DNA of 45,426 nucleotides, from assembly GCA_017470325.1 (NCBI GenBank), contig JAFUES010000027.1, forward strand, positions 1-45,426, written 5' to 3'. The notes beneath the pieces were generated by a model. That model saw nothing but the letters and a program-made list of their open reading frames with translations, did not search any database and was not told the DNA's origin. This DNA is from Oscillospiraceae bacterium (GTDB taxonomy: Bacteria > Bacillota_A > Clostridia > Oscillospirales > Oscillospiraceae). A program made the position numbers and the translations under genes. Of the stretch, positions 29,941 through 38,525 are shown in pieces (position 1 is the first letter of the stretch; each line of letters starts with the position of its first letter).

Positions 29941-32120
29941 ACGTCCAGCCGCTGTCTGGCCACCAGCTCCGCGAAAAAGCCGTTCTTTTCAATGAGCTCG
30001 CCGTAGGTGCCGTCCTCCAGGATCTTTCCGCCGTCAAGCACCAGGATGCGGTCGCAGTTTCGGATCGTGGAGAGCCTGTGGGCGATGACGATGCGGGTGC
30101 AGTTGAGCGAATCCAGGGCCTCGGACACCTGCTTCTGGGTGCGGTTGTCCAGGGCGGAGGTCGCCTCGTCAAAGATCAGGATCTTCGGCTTCGGCGCCAC
30201 CGCTCTGGCGATCATGAGCCGCTGCTTCTGCCCGCCGGAAATGCCGCCCTGGCCTTCCGAGATCAGGGTTTGCATCCCCATGGGCATGGCGCGGATATCG
30301 TCGGCGATCCCCGCCAGCTCCGCCGCCTCCCAGGCCTCGTCCAGGCCGAGATGGGGCGCGGAGATGACGATGTTGGAATAGATGTCCCCCTGGAAAAGGC
30401 TGCCGTCCTGGGTGACGGTACCGATCCGCCGGCGAAGAGACCGCAGATCCAGGCCCGTCAGGTCCTTGCCGTCGTAATACACGGCGCCCTTCTCCGGCGT
30501 CTCAAAGCCCAGCAGCAGGCGGACAAGCGTGCTCTTGCCGCAGCCGGTACTGCCCACGATGGCGATGTACTCTCCCGCGCGGATCTTGAGGCTCATGCCG
30601 TTGACCACATAGGGGGCGTTTTGGTTGTAGCGGAAGTAGACGTTGGAAAGCTCGATGTTTCCGCTGAGCTTCGTGACCACGCTCTTGTTTTCGGCGGACT
30701 CCGGCTCCGTCTTCAGGATGGGCTCCGCCATTTCCAGGATGGGCCGGATCCGGGCCACCGACAGGGCCACGCCCGTAAGCGCCGCGAAAGAGGCCGACAC
30801 CGCCCCAAAGGCCGTGTTGAAGGCGATATACTCCGACGGCGTGACCGAGGTCTTCACGGCGAGATAGTAAAGCACGATGGTGCCCACCAGGGAGACCGCG
30901 CTGGTGATGGCCGTATTGGCGCGGATCAGCACCGGCGGATTGTAGCTCAGCTCCGACACCTCGGCGTAAGCGCGGCCCCACTTGGCGAAGGCCCGCTTTT
31001 CCGCGCCGGCGAGCTTGATCTTCTGCACGCCGTTAATGAGGGCGAAGCTCAGACCGTTCTCCTTGGCGCCCTTTTCCATGATCTGCCGGCTGATGCGCAT
31101 CTGCGTCAGACTGGAAAGGACGCTGATGACGATGCTGGCCAGCAGGATCAAAAGCGAGGGACCCACCAGGGCCGGCGCGTAATGGAAGATCTGGGTGATG
31201 TACAAAAGGGAGAAGGCCGCGCCCAGGCCTGTGGAGAAGACATTGCCCAGCAGCAGCTCGCACAGCTGGTTGACCGCGCTGTAGCGGCTGGAAAGCTCGC
31301 CGGAAGAATACTGCCGGAAGAAATTCGCGGGCAGGTTCATCACCCGCATCATCATGGACGCCTCCACCGCCAGGGAGGTCTTGATCTCCAGACGGTTCAT
31401 CATCAGCGACTGGGCCGCGCCGATCAGCTGTGTGGAGAAGATGACGGAGATCATAAAGACCGCCGTGCCCATGAGCAGGGCCATGTCCCCGCTTTCCAGC
31501 ACAAAGCCCGTAAGGGCGCGGGTGATGCTGGTCAGCATGAGGCCCAGCAGCGTCCCCGCCAGGGTGAGCGCCAGCAGGAAAGCGTAGTCCCCCACGGACA
31601 GGCAATCCTTCATATAGACGATCAGGTCCGGGATCCCCAGCTTCTTCAGCGGCAGCGGGCGATAAAAGCAGATCGCCTCTCTGTCAAACTGCTCCGCTGT
31701 CTTCGCGTTCAAGTTCACGGTCTCCCCGCTGACAGGGTCCCGGAACCGATACCCGATAAAGGGCTTCGGCAGCAGGGCCACCGCCGTCCCGTCTTCCTTG
31801 CGAAAGGCCAGCATGGGACCGAAGGCGTCCCGGTACCAGCCCTCCTCCAGCTGTACGCTGCGCCGCATGATCCCGTGGGGGCGCAGGCAGTACTCCAACT
31901 GCTCATCAAAATCCCGGATGTCGTTGGGGATCTCGGTGGGCTTATAGTGGTAATATTTCAGGATCTCATCCATGGCCGCCTTGGCGACGATCCTCTCGTC
32001 GTCCAACAGGCCGGCCCGCTGTTTTCCCAGCACCGCCGAGGCCATGCGGAAAAGGGAGTCCTCCAGAATTTCCTGATCCGAGAGCTTGCGCTGCCGGATC
32101 TGTTCATCAAACCATCCCAT
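29937..32120 (-). CDS. ABC exporter without peptidase domain (NHLM-type second ABC protein)
   Basis: 727 aa. N-terminal 170 residues are a soluble domain (MGWFDEQIRQRKLSDQEILED ... YRFRDPVSG), followed by six TM segments and a C-terminal ATPase: Walker A GSTGCGKST, signature ISGGQKQR, Walker B ILIFDEATSALD, His switch IVIAHRLST. The long N-terminal extension before the TM domain is characteristic of the second ABC subunit of NHLM-type bacteriocin systems. Probably a partner of the C39-containing exporter directly upstream (11-nt gap). Location: cytoplasmic membrane. Confidence 0.92.
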   Translation of the reverse strand: MGWFDEQIRQRKLSDQEILEDSLFRMASAVLGKQRAGLLDDERIVAKAAMDEILKYYHYKPTEIPNDIRDFDEQLEYCLRPHGIMRRSVQLEEGWYRDAFGPMLAFRKEDGTAVALLPKPFIGYRFRDPVSGETVNLNAKTAEQFDREAICFYRPLPLKKLGIPDLIVYMKDCLSVGDYAFLLALTLAGTLLGLMLTSITRALTGFVLESGDMALLMGTAVFMISVIFSTQLIGAAQSLMMNRLEIKTSLAVEASMMMRVMNLPANFFRQYSSGELSSRYSAVNQLCELLLGNVFSTGLGAAFSLLYITQIFHYAPALVGPSLLILLASIVISVLSSLTQMRISRQIMEKGAKENGLSFALINGVQKIKLAGAEKRAFAKWGRAYAEVSELSYNPPVLIRANTAITSAVSLVGTIVLYYLAVKTSVTPSEYIAFNTAFGAVSASFAALTGVALSVARIRPILEMAEPILKTEPESAENKSVVTKLSGNIELSNVYFRYNQNAPYVVNGMSLKIRAGEYIAIVGSTGCGKSTLVRLLLGFETPEKGAVYYDGKDLTGLDLRSLRRRIGTVTQDGSLFQGDIYSNIVISAPHLGLDEAWEAAELAGIADDIRAMPMGMQTLISEGQGGISGGQKQRLMIARAVAPKPKILIFDEATSALDNRTQKQVSEALDSLNCTRIVIAHRLSTIRNCDRILVLDGGKILEDGTYGELIEKNGFFAELVARQRLDV

Positions 32121-32131
32121 ACTCCACCCCC

Positions 32132-34312
32132 TCAGTCGCTGGCGATGAGCTCGGTATAGGCGCCGCCCAGGGCCATGAGCTCCTCATGGGTCCCGCGCTC
32201 CACCACCCGGCCCCGGTCGAGGACGATGATCTCGTCACAGTCGCGGATCGTGGACAGGCGGTGCGCGATCACGATACAGGTGATGCCCCGGTCCTTCACG
32301 GCCTTCACCAGCTCATATTCGGTCTTGGCGTCCAGGGCCGAGGTCGCCTCATCCATAATGATGACGGACGGGTCCTGGGCGAGGACCCTGGCGATCTCCA
32401 GCCGCTGCCGCTGCCCGCCGGACAGATCCCGCCCGCCTTCGGTGAGCTTTCCGTAAAAGCCGCCCTCGCGGGCCATGATGTCGTCATAGATCTGAGCGTC
32501 CCGGGCGGCGAGGATCATTTCAAAATCCTCGATGGAGGTATCCCACATCTTGATATTGTCCGCGACGGTGTCCTCAAAAAGGACGATGTCCTGGTCCACC
32601 ACAGCCACCGAACCGGTGAAGACGCTCCGGTCGATCTCGCTGACGGGCTTGCCGTCAAAGAGGATCTCCCCGCTCCAGGGCTGATACAGGCCGGAGATCA
32701 GCTTGGAGAGCGTGGACTTCCCGCAGCCGGAGGGCCCCACGAAGGCCACGCGGCTGCCGGGCTTTACATGCATGGAGAAATCCCGGATCAGCGGCTGTCC
32801 CAGCCGGGAATAGCCAAAGGAAATATTTTTAAGCTCCACTTCGCCGGAGAGCTTGGAATAATCCGCGTCCTCCCGCAGGGGCAGGTCGGAGAAGTTCTGA
32901 TCCGTCGGGTACTGCATGACGTCCTCGACCCGCTCCATCTCGGTGCGCATCTCCTGGAGCGTCTGCCCGGCGGAGATGATCGTCATGGCCGGCGCCATGA
33001 AGGAATTCAAAAAGCCCTGGAACAGGAGGATGGAGCCCAGGGTGAATCTGCCCTGCATGGCAAGCATCACGCCCAGGATCAGCACCAGCGCGTCCGCCGC
33101 GGCGGAAAGGGTCGTGGGGATGAGTCCCAAAAACTGATTCAGCCGCGCGTAGCGCACGTTCTGTGTGTTGACCGAGGCCTGATATCCCGCCCATTTCTGA
33201 AAATAGCCGTTCTCCGCGCCGCTGGCCTTGATGGTCTCCACCATCTGGATGCCGGAAACGGTCGCCGAAGCCAGCTTGCCCGCGTCACGCATCTGCACGC
33301 GGGTGATGTTCACGCGCTTTGCGGAGATCAGCTGGGAGACCAGCAGGTTCAAAACGATCGTGACGATGCCGACCAGGGTCAGCAGCACGCTGTAGCGCAG
33401 CATGACGACCAGGTAAAAGATCATCATGATCGTGTTGAGCAGCAGCGGCGTCAGGGTATTGACCATAGTCGCCGCGATGGACGCGTTCGTCCCCTGGCGC
33501 TGGAGGATGTCGCCCGCCATGCGCTGGGAGAAAAAGTCCATGGGCATGCGCAGGATCTTCCACATGTATTCGCTGCTTCCGACGACGGCCATCTTGCCGT
33601 TGATCTTCAGGGCGTATACCGCCTGGATCCAGGCCGTGACCACCTGGGCCAGGCCCATCAGCGTCATTATCGCCAGGAAGGGCCGCAGCAATTCCCGGTT
33701 TTCCCCGGTCAGGAGCCGATCCATAAAGAAGCGGGAGAACGCGGGATTGATCATGCCGAAAAGATAGCCGATCACGGTGCTCAGCAGCACGAAAGCCACC
33801 GCGGCGCCCGCGCCCTCCAGACGTCTGCGCGCGAAGGCGAAGGTGCTCTTTTTCTTCCCGGAGGGCTGGAAATCCGGCCCCGGGGTGATTTGAAGACAAA
33901 TGCCGGTAAAGGCGCTGTCAAACTCCTCCAGCGGGACCTTGACCTCGCCTCTCGCCGGGTCGTTGATGCGGGCGTATTTGCCCTGAAACCCGTCCAGAAC
34001 CACAAAGTGGTTCAAGTTCCAGTGGATGATGCAGGGCAGCGCGATGTCCTCCCGCAGGGCGTCCACCTCGCAGCGAAAGCCCTGCGCCTCAAAGCCGTAA
34101 TTCCGGGCCGCGACGAGCATATTCCTCGCGGTGGACCCGTCACGGCTGACGCCGCAGTCCAGGCGCACCTGCTCCAGAGGGACCCATTTCCGGTAATAGG
34201 CCATCACCATGGCAAGACAGGCCGCGCCGCATTCCAACGCCTCCATCTGCATGATGACCGGCACACGGGCAGCCCCCTTTTTGACCGGCTGCCGGATCTT
34301 ATCGTTTCCCAT
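32132..34312 (-). CDS. Peptidase-containing ABC exporter (C39, double-glycine leader processing)
   Basis: 726 aa from ATG 34312. Residues about 15-145 are a C39 peptidase: Gln22, Cys28 (ALECGAACLAM), His102 (NHFVVLDGF), Asp118 (INDPARG). Then six TM segments and an ATPase with GPSGCGKST, LSGGQRQR, VIIMDEATSALD and IVIAHRLST. Family role: recognises double-glycine leaders, cuts after GG and exports the cargo. It is the only C39 enzyme in the window and the natural processor for the ten GG-leader ORFs. It lies between the short HlyD-like protein and the second ABC protein, as in NHLM-type sets. Confidence 0.96.
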   Translation of the reverse strand: MGNDKIRQPVKKGAARVPVIMQMEALECGAACLAMVMAYYRKWVPLEQVRLDCGVSRDGSTARNMLVAARNYGFEAQGFRCEVDALREDIALPCIIHWNLNHFVVLDGFQGKYARINDPARGEVKVPLEEFDSAFTGICLQITPGPDFQPSGKKKSTFAFARRRLEGAGAAVAFVLLSTVIGYLFGMINPAFSRFFMDRLLTGENRELLRPFLAIMTLMGLAQVVTAWIQAVYALKINGKMAVVGSSEYMWKILRMPMDFFSQRMAGDILQRQGTNASIAATMVNTLTPLLLNTIMMIFYLVVMLRYSVLLTLVGIVTIVLNLLVSQLISAKRVNITRVQMRDAGKLASATVSGIQMVETIKASGAENGYFQKWAGYQASVNTQNVRYARLNQFLGLIPTTLSAAADALVLILGVMLAMQGRFTLGSILLFQGFLNSFMAPAMTIISAGQTLQEMRTEMERVEDVMQYPTDQNFSDLPLREDADYSKLSGEVELKNISFGYSRLGQPLIRDFSMHVKPGSRVAFVGPSGCGKSTLSKLISGLYQPWSGEILFDGKPVSEIDRSVFTGSVAVVDQDIVLFEDTVADNIKMWDTSIEDFEMILAARDAQIYDDIMAREGGFYGKLTEGGRDLSGGQRQRLEIARVLAQDPSVIIMDEATSALDAKTEYELVKAVKDRGITCIVIAHRLSTIRDCDEIIVLDRGRVVERGTHEELMALGGAYTELIASD

Positions 34313-34320
34313 AGGGCCCC

Positions 34321-34737
34321 TCAGTTGAACAGCAGCCGCAGCACCTGCGTCTGCCGGAGAACGATCCTGGCCGAATAGCTGCCGTCGGCAAGCGTCGTCT
34401 CCGCCGTGGCGAAGGTCGCCCCGTTGGGGCCTGTGCCGATGCTGCGGATCCGGCATTCACTCTCGCCGACCTTTACGCTCATGCCCGGCTGGATCACGCC
34501 GGCAAACTGCTCATCGTCCAGAAGGATGTGCATGCTGCCGTCCTCCACCTGGGCCGTGCCGGTCACGAAGCTGTCGATGCTGGCGACCGAGCTCCAGAGC
34601 AGCATCCCCGCCAGCAGCAGGATCACCGCCCCCAGGATCAGCCATACGGCGGGGCTCGTCACATGCAGGTAGTCGCTGAGCGATTCCGGAGACGTGATCC
34701 GCTCCAGGCTCTTTTTTCTGTAGATCGATTCGTCCAT
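34321..34737 (-). CDS. Short HlyD-like membrane adaptor for ABC export
   Basis: 138 aa. Cytosolic N-terminus (MDESIYRKKSLERITSPESL), one TM helix at about 31-49, then a small beta-barrel-like extracytoplasmic part (GTAQVEDGSMHILLDDEQFAGVIQPGMSVKVGESECRIRSIG). The N-terminal 'YRKKSLERISSPE..' pattern is typical of the NHLM-type secretion protein; full-length relatives are longer with a coiled coil, so this is a short form. No frameshift is visible, and the stop is followed at 8 nt by the exporter ATG. Presumably couples exporter to the wall. Confidence 0.85.
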   Translation of the reverse strand: MDESIYRKKSLERITSPESLSDYLHVTSPAVWLILGAVILLLAGMLLWSSVASIDSFVTGTAQVEDGSMHILLDDEQFAGVIQPGMSVKVGESECRIRSIGTGPNGATFATAETTLADGSYSARIVLRQTQVLRLLFN

Positions 34738-34746
34738 GTTGTCCCC

Positions 34747-35046
34747 TTATTCGATCGTCAGGATATCTGTGAAGCCGGTGACTTCCAGGATCTCCATGAT
34801 GGCTTCCCGCACGCGGCAGAGCTTCATGCTGCCCTGGCGGTTCATGATCTTCTGTGCCGCGAGCAGCACCCGCAGGCCGGCGGATGAGATGTAATCCAGT
34901 TTCTCAAAATCCATCACCAGTTCGGTCACGCCGGGAATGCTCTCGTTCAGGCTCTTCTCCAGATCGGGAGAGGTGTTGGTGTCCAAACGCCCCTCCAGCG
35001 CGACGGTCAGCTTGTCGCCCTCACGTTCCTTGATGATATTCAGCAT
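34747..35046 (-). CDS. STAS-domain anti-anti-sigma-like protein
   Basis: 99 aa, ATG 35046 with AGGAGG upstream. Single STAS domain (SpoIIAA/RsbV fold) with the phosphorylatable site DYISSAGLRV (Ser55). Closely related to the STAS protein at 41108; their last 45 residues are nearly identical. Family: phosphorylated by RsbW/SpoIIAB kinases, dephosphorylated by SpoIIE-like phosphatases. Its place 9 nt before the HlyD-like gene is unusual: a partner-switch protein inside an export operon. Confidence 0.93.
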   Translation of the reverse strand: MLNIIKEREGDKLTVALEGRLDTNTSPDLEKSLNESIPGVTELVMDFEKLDYISSAGLRVLLAAQKIMNRQGSMKLCRVREAIMEILEVTGFTDILTIE

Positions 35047-35063
35047 GGTTCTTCCTCCTGTCC

Positions 35064-35267
35064 ATAATGATTATCGGATGGCGAAATCAATCGAAGGTTC
35101 GATTGATTTCGCTGCCAAACGACTCGTTTGGCAGCGAATGATTCTTTGAATCATTCGCCCGATGCTCATTGCAATGAATATATGGCAAAACAGCAGGGCT
35201 GTTTTGCTGCGCCGCAAAGCGGCGCGGCGAAAAGCGTTCTGGCTTTTCGCCATCATATAGTCATTAT
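35064..35267. repeat. 204-bp multi-hairpin repeat element, copy 2
   Basis: Same orientation and sequence as 10195-10398 apart from two visible substitutions (CTCGTTTGG for CTAGTTTGG; GCGTTCTGG for GCGTTTTGG). It separates the SARP regulator (stop 35292) from the STAS gene and ends 18 nt upstream of the STAS start, just before its ribosome site. Being inside a likely transcript, it would fold into at least six hairpins in the mRNA. Confidence 0.9.
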
Positions 35268-35291
35268 CACAAATACGATGATTTTTCAATC

Positions 35292-36113
35292 TTAAACCAA
35301 AGCGAGACTTCTCAGCTTTGTCTCGATGCGCCCTTCCGTCGCACTCGACCAGGAATAGGCGCTCATATACTCTCCCTGATACGCGCGGATCATATCCGGG
35401 TCCCCGTTCAGCAGGCGGTAGAGGTCGCAGTCCAGGGCCTCCGGCACAACGCGCAGCGTACCCTGCTCGATCTGCAGGATGTCTCCGATCCCGTTTTCCT
35501 CAAGAGTCGAGCGGAGACTGCGTATGATCACGTCCAGCATTTTTTGTTTGGCCCGGGTGTATTCCTCATCTTCCCACAGCATGTGGAACACTTCGCTCCT
35601 TGTCATCCGGATCCCTCTTCTGTCCACAAGACTGGCCAGAAGCTCTTTGGCCTTGGACCGGGGAAAGCTGATCTTCTTTCCTTCCACGATCAGGTCAAAG
35701 TTGCCAAAGGTCCTCACCTCGACCCGGGGGCGCCGGACAAAGTTCGCTCTGCCCGATCTCCACTGCTCGGCGTATTCCACTTCCTCCGCCAGTCTCTTTT
35801 CCGTAAGCGGCTTGATGACAAAGCCGGTCGGGTGGAACTCCCAGGCGTCGGCCGCGTATTGCGGATGGGCGGTGACAAACAGGATCGCCGTGCCGCCGCT
35901 CTGTTCCCGTATGGCCCGCGCCAGGGAAAACCCGTCCATCTCCGGCATCCGGACGTCCAGGATCGCCAGTTCGACAGCGTGATCCTGCAGCCATGCCAAG
36001 GCCTTCCTTGCGTCTGTAAAGCCCTCGACCGCCGTGATCTGGGGCAGCATTTCGCAAAGGGAAAGCGTATGCTGAAGCGTCTGCCGCTCATCATCCACGC
36101 AGATTGCCCTCAT
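35292..36113 (-). CDS. SARP-type response regulator
   Basis: 273 aa, ATG 36113 with AAGGAG 8 nt upstream. Receiver with CVDDE, Asp53 (ILDVRMPEMDG), Thr in FVTAHPQ, Lys in VIKPLTEK. Then a winged helix (VRTFGNFDLIVEGKKISFPRSKAKELLASLVDRRG) and a short BTAD-like end (YQGEYMSAYSW). It is preceded by box A5, so it may be controlled by the A-type activator and could itself act on B boxes. No kinase gene is next to it; the LytS-like kinase at 37084 is the nearest candidate. Confidence 0.93.
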   Translation of the reverse strand: MRAICVDDERQTLQHTLSLCEMLPQITAVEGFTDARKALAWLQDHAVELAILDVRMPEMDGFSLARAIREQSGGTAILFVTAHPQYAADAWEFHPTGFVIKPLTEKRLAEEVEYAEQWRSGRANFVRRPRVEVRTFGNFDLIVEGKKISFPRSKAKELLASLVDRRGIRMTRSEVFHMLWEDEEYTRAKQKMLDVIIRSLRSTLEENGIGDILQIEQGTLRVVPEALDCDLYRLLNGDPDMIRAYQGEYMSAYSWSSATEGRIETKLRSLALV

Positions 36114-36166
36114 ACTATGTACTCCTTCATTCGTTTGAAACGCAAATCCTTCTCTTTCTCATGGCA

Positions 36167-36197
36167 AACATAGCATGGGCTGTCCAACAAATGTCCA
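36167..36197 (-). promoter_or_regulatory. Box A5 upstream of regulator-transporter unit
   Basis: Minus strand TGGACA (36197-36192), TTTGT, TGGACA (36186-36181), 8 nt, TATGTT (36172-36167). It lies directly behind the terminator of the kinase-regulator unit and 54 bp before ATG 36113. Confidence 0.75.
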
Positions 36198-36206
36198 GTA
36201 TGGAAC

Positions 36207-36242
36207 CGCCCCGGTCCGGGAATCCTTTCTCAAACCGGGGCG
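36207..36242 (-). terminator. Terminator of kinase/regulator unit
   Basis: CGCCCCGGT ... ACCGGGGCG stem 17 nt beyond the stop of 36260, with AAAAAATG on its 5' side (minus strand). It separates the kinase-regulator unit from box A5. Confidence 0.75.
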
Positions 36243-36259
36243 CATTTTTTGTTCGGCCG

Positions 36260-37087
36260 CTATTCACGGAGGCTACTTTTGCCTCCTGTGAATTCCATAT
36301 ATTTCCACGTCATATAGTTCTCTGTCATCGACGCCCAGGAATATCCGTTCATGTATTCCCCATGAAACTCGTTGAACGCTCTTACATCCCCGCTGCAGAA
36401 ACGGTACAGATCGCAGCTCAAGTGCTCGGGATTGATCCGCATCGTCCCGCCCTTGATGGCAAGGATCCCGTCCGCGCCAGCCTCCTTCAGCGTATCGCGC
36501 AGGCTGCGGATGATCACGTCCAGCTGTTTCTGCATCGGCCGGTCATACAGCCGGTCTTCCCACAGGATCGCAAAGGCCTCCGCCCGCGCCACGCCGCTTC
36601 CCCGGCGATCTACCAGATAGGCCAGCAGCTCCTTGCATTTTGCCTGTTTGAAGGTGATCGGCCTGCCGTCCACGAAGAGCTCGAAATTGCCGAAGGTCCT
36701 GGCTTCGATATGGGCCGGCTCTTCCCGCCGCTTCCCGGAGAACACATAGTCCACTTCCTCCGCCAGCCGTTTCGGGTCCACCGGCTTGAGCAGATAGCCG
36801 CTGACACGCAGCTGAAAGGCGTCGACGGCGAAGTGGGAGTACCCGGTCAGAAAAAGCACCGAGATCCCGGGATACCGCTGCTTGATGACCGCGGCCAGCT
36901 CCATTCCGCTCATGCCCGGCATGTCGATATCCAGGATCGCCAGGTCTGCATGGTTCCCGCTCAGCCATTCCAGGGCTTTCGCCGGCTGGGAAAAGGACCA
37001 GGCCTGCTCCACCTCCGGGAGCATCCGGCACTGCTCCGCCACATAATCGGCCAGGAGCTTTTCATCGTCAACGCAGATCACGTTCAC
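36260..37087 (-). CDS. SARP-type response regulator (kinase partner)
   Basis: 275 aa, GTG start at 37087 overlapping the kinase stop by 4 nt (GTGA). Receiver with CVDDE, Asp53 (ILDIDMPGMSG), Thr81, Lys101 (YLLKPVD); C-terminal winged helix (EARTFGNFELFVDGRPITFKQ, KELLAYLVDRRG, VIIRSLRDTL) and short BTAD-like end (FHGEYMNGYSW). The overlap makes it the cognate regulator of the kinase at 37084. Because the pair has no A or B box, it could be the primary activator of the island. Confidence 0.94.
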   Translation of the reverse strand: MNVICVDDEKLLADYVAEQCRMLPEVEQAWSFSQPAKALEWLSGNHADLAILDIDMPGMSGMELAAVIKQRYPGISVLFLTGYSHFAVDAFQLRVSGYLLKPVDPKRLAEEVDYVFSGKRREEPAHIEARTFGNFELFVDGRPITFKQAKCKELLAYLVDRRGSGVARAEAFAILWEDRLYDRPMQKQLDVIIRSLRDTLKEAGADGILAIKGGTMRINPEHLSCDLYRFCSGDVRAFNEFHGEYMNGYSWASMTENYMTWKYMEFTGGKSSLRE

Positions 37088-38346
37088 CGCGCAGTCTCCT
37101 CCCCTCTCTCCGGGATATGGATGGTGACCGTCGTACCCTCGCCGATCCGGCTGCTTACGGTCATGCTCCCGCCGCACATTGTTTCAATGCGCTCCTGGAC
37201 GTTGCGCAGGCCGATGTGGGAGCCGTCATTATGAGCGAGCTGTTTGACGTCAAACCCGATCCCGTTGTCCCGGATCACGATCTGATGACCGCCTTTTACG
37301 GCCTGTGCCGTCACCGTGACGAGGCCCTGCTCCCGCACGCGCACACCGTGCCGGATGGCGTTTTCAACGATCGGCTGCACCGTCAGCGGCGGGATGAGAA
37401 AGCCGGCGTCCTCGATCTCATACAAAACGCGGATATTGGGAAAGCGGACCATTTCGATGTCCGCGTAGATCTTCGTATGCTCCAGTTCTTTTTCAAAGGG
37501 GATCATGCCGGGATATTCCAGGGTGTTGAGGTTCTGCCGCAGATAGAAGCTGAATTTTCCCGTGATCTCCGCCGCCTTCTGGGGATTGAGCGCGCACAGC
37601 GCCTGGATGGTGGAAAGGGTGTTGTACAGGAAATGCGGCTGGATCTGCGTCATCATGATCTGGATGCGCTGCTCGGCCATCATGGCCTGCTCATGTCTGC
37701 GCACGAATTGCAGATGGAGCCAGATGTAATAGACCACGGTGCAGCCGCAGATCGCCACCGTCAGATAGCTGATGGGCATGGACCGGTAGTCCACAAACGA
37801 GTCCATGATCACGGAGGCGACGATCAGCAGGGCGTTGATCAGGGGGAGCCAGATCTCGCCTTTTCTGTCATGCCCGTACTCACGGACGGTCAGATAGACC
37901 AGCTCGCACAGCAGCACGGCGCTGATGATATGACAGGTATAGTGCAGGGGTCCCCCGCGGAACACGGCGTACTCATCGTACCAGATGCTGAGATGGCTGA
38001 AGAACGCGGTCATGAAGACCGCCCAGTTGATCCCGATCAGCAGCCACAGGTGCCAGTGGGGCTTCCGCTCGCTGACCACGTAGAAGAAAAGCACCAGGAT
38101 CACCGGGCGGATGGAATAGCCGACGACCGAATTCAGGGTCCTGGGGAAACCGCCGATCCCGCCCTGCTCCAGAAGGTAGTTCACCACGTTCTGGGCCACC
38201 AGACAGGCGCTCAGCGCGATGATGAGGAACATGACGCGCCTGTGCTTTCTGCCCACATAGGGGTCGATCCACACGGCGAAGCAGAGGCCCGCCAGTTCCA
38301 GAAGCAGGGGCGCCAAAAACAAAAAGTATCTGACCGATACCATCAT
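37084..38346 (-). CDS. LytS-like sensor histidine kinase
   Basis: 420 aa from ATG 38346. Seven hydrophobic segments in the first 210 residues (for example FLAPLLLELAGLCFAVWI, VMFLIIALSACLVAQNVV, PVILVLFFYVV), then QIQPHFLYNTLSTIQAL with the phospho-acceptor His238 (HisK_5TM/LytS type His_kinase domain), and an HATPase with VENAIRHG and IRDNGIGF, HIGLRNVQERI. The signal is likely sensed by the membrane region, as in peptide- or envelope-sensing kinases, but the ligand is unknown. Translationally coupled to the SARP regulator. Confidence 0.94.
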   Translation of the reverse strand: MMVSVRYFLFLAPLLLELAGLCFAVWIDPYVGRKHRRVMFLIIALSACLVAQNVVNYLLEQGGIGGFPRTLNSVVGYSIRPVILVLFFYVVSERKPHWHLWLLIGINWAVFMTAFFSHLSIWYDEYAVFRGGPLHYTCHIISAVLLCELVYLTVREYGHDRKGEIWLPLINALLIVASVIMDSFVDYRSMPISYLTVAICGCTVVYYIWLHLQFVRRHEQAMMAEQRIQIMMTQIQPHFLYNTLSTIQALCALNPQKAAEITGKFSFYLRQNLNTLEYPGMIPFEKELEHTKIYADIEMVRFPNIRVLYEIEDAGFLIPPLTVQPIVENAIRHGVRVREQGLVTVTAQAVKGGHQIVIRDNGIGFDVKQLAHNDGSHIGLRNVQERIETMCGGSMTVSSRIGEGTTVTIHIPERGEETAR

Positions 38347-38391
38347 GCTCCCGTCCCCTTTCCCCGACTGAATCCGCTGTCGGCTGTTTTT

Positions 38392-38419
38392 ATTATAGCA
38401 CAGGAAAACGCCGGTGCAA
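38392..38419 (-). promoter_or_regulatory. Sigma-70-like promoter of kinase/regulator unit
   Basis: Minus strand TTGCAC (38419-38414), 16 nt, TATAAT (38397-38392), 45 bp before ATG 38346. No A or B repeat is nearby, in contrast with most other units of the island. Confidence 0.6.
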
Positions 38420-38474
38420 GCATGGAAATACGCTCCCGCGTGGCGGCAGGCCGGAGCCGGCGGATACCCGGTAT

Positions 38475-38511
38475 AAAAGGAGCGATGCCCGTGTGCCGGC
38501 ATCGCTCCTTT
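38475..38511 (-). terminator. Terminator after SpoIIE/RsbW gene
   Basis: AAAAGGAGCGATGCC ... GGCATCGCTCCTTTT: strong stem with A and T tails, 14 nt beyond the stop at 38526. It probably works in the minus direction (tail TTTT after the stem) and separates this unit from the kinase promoter. Confidence 0.88.
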
Positions 38512-38525
38512 TCGCTTCGTTTCTT

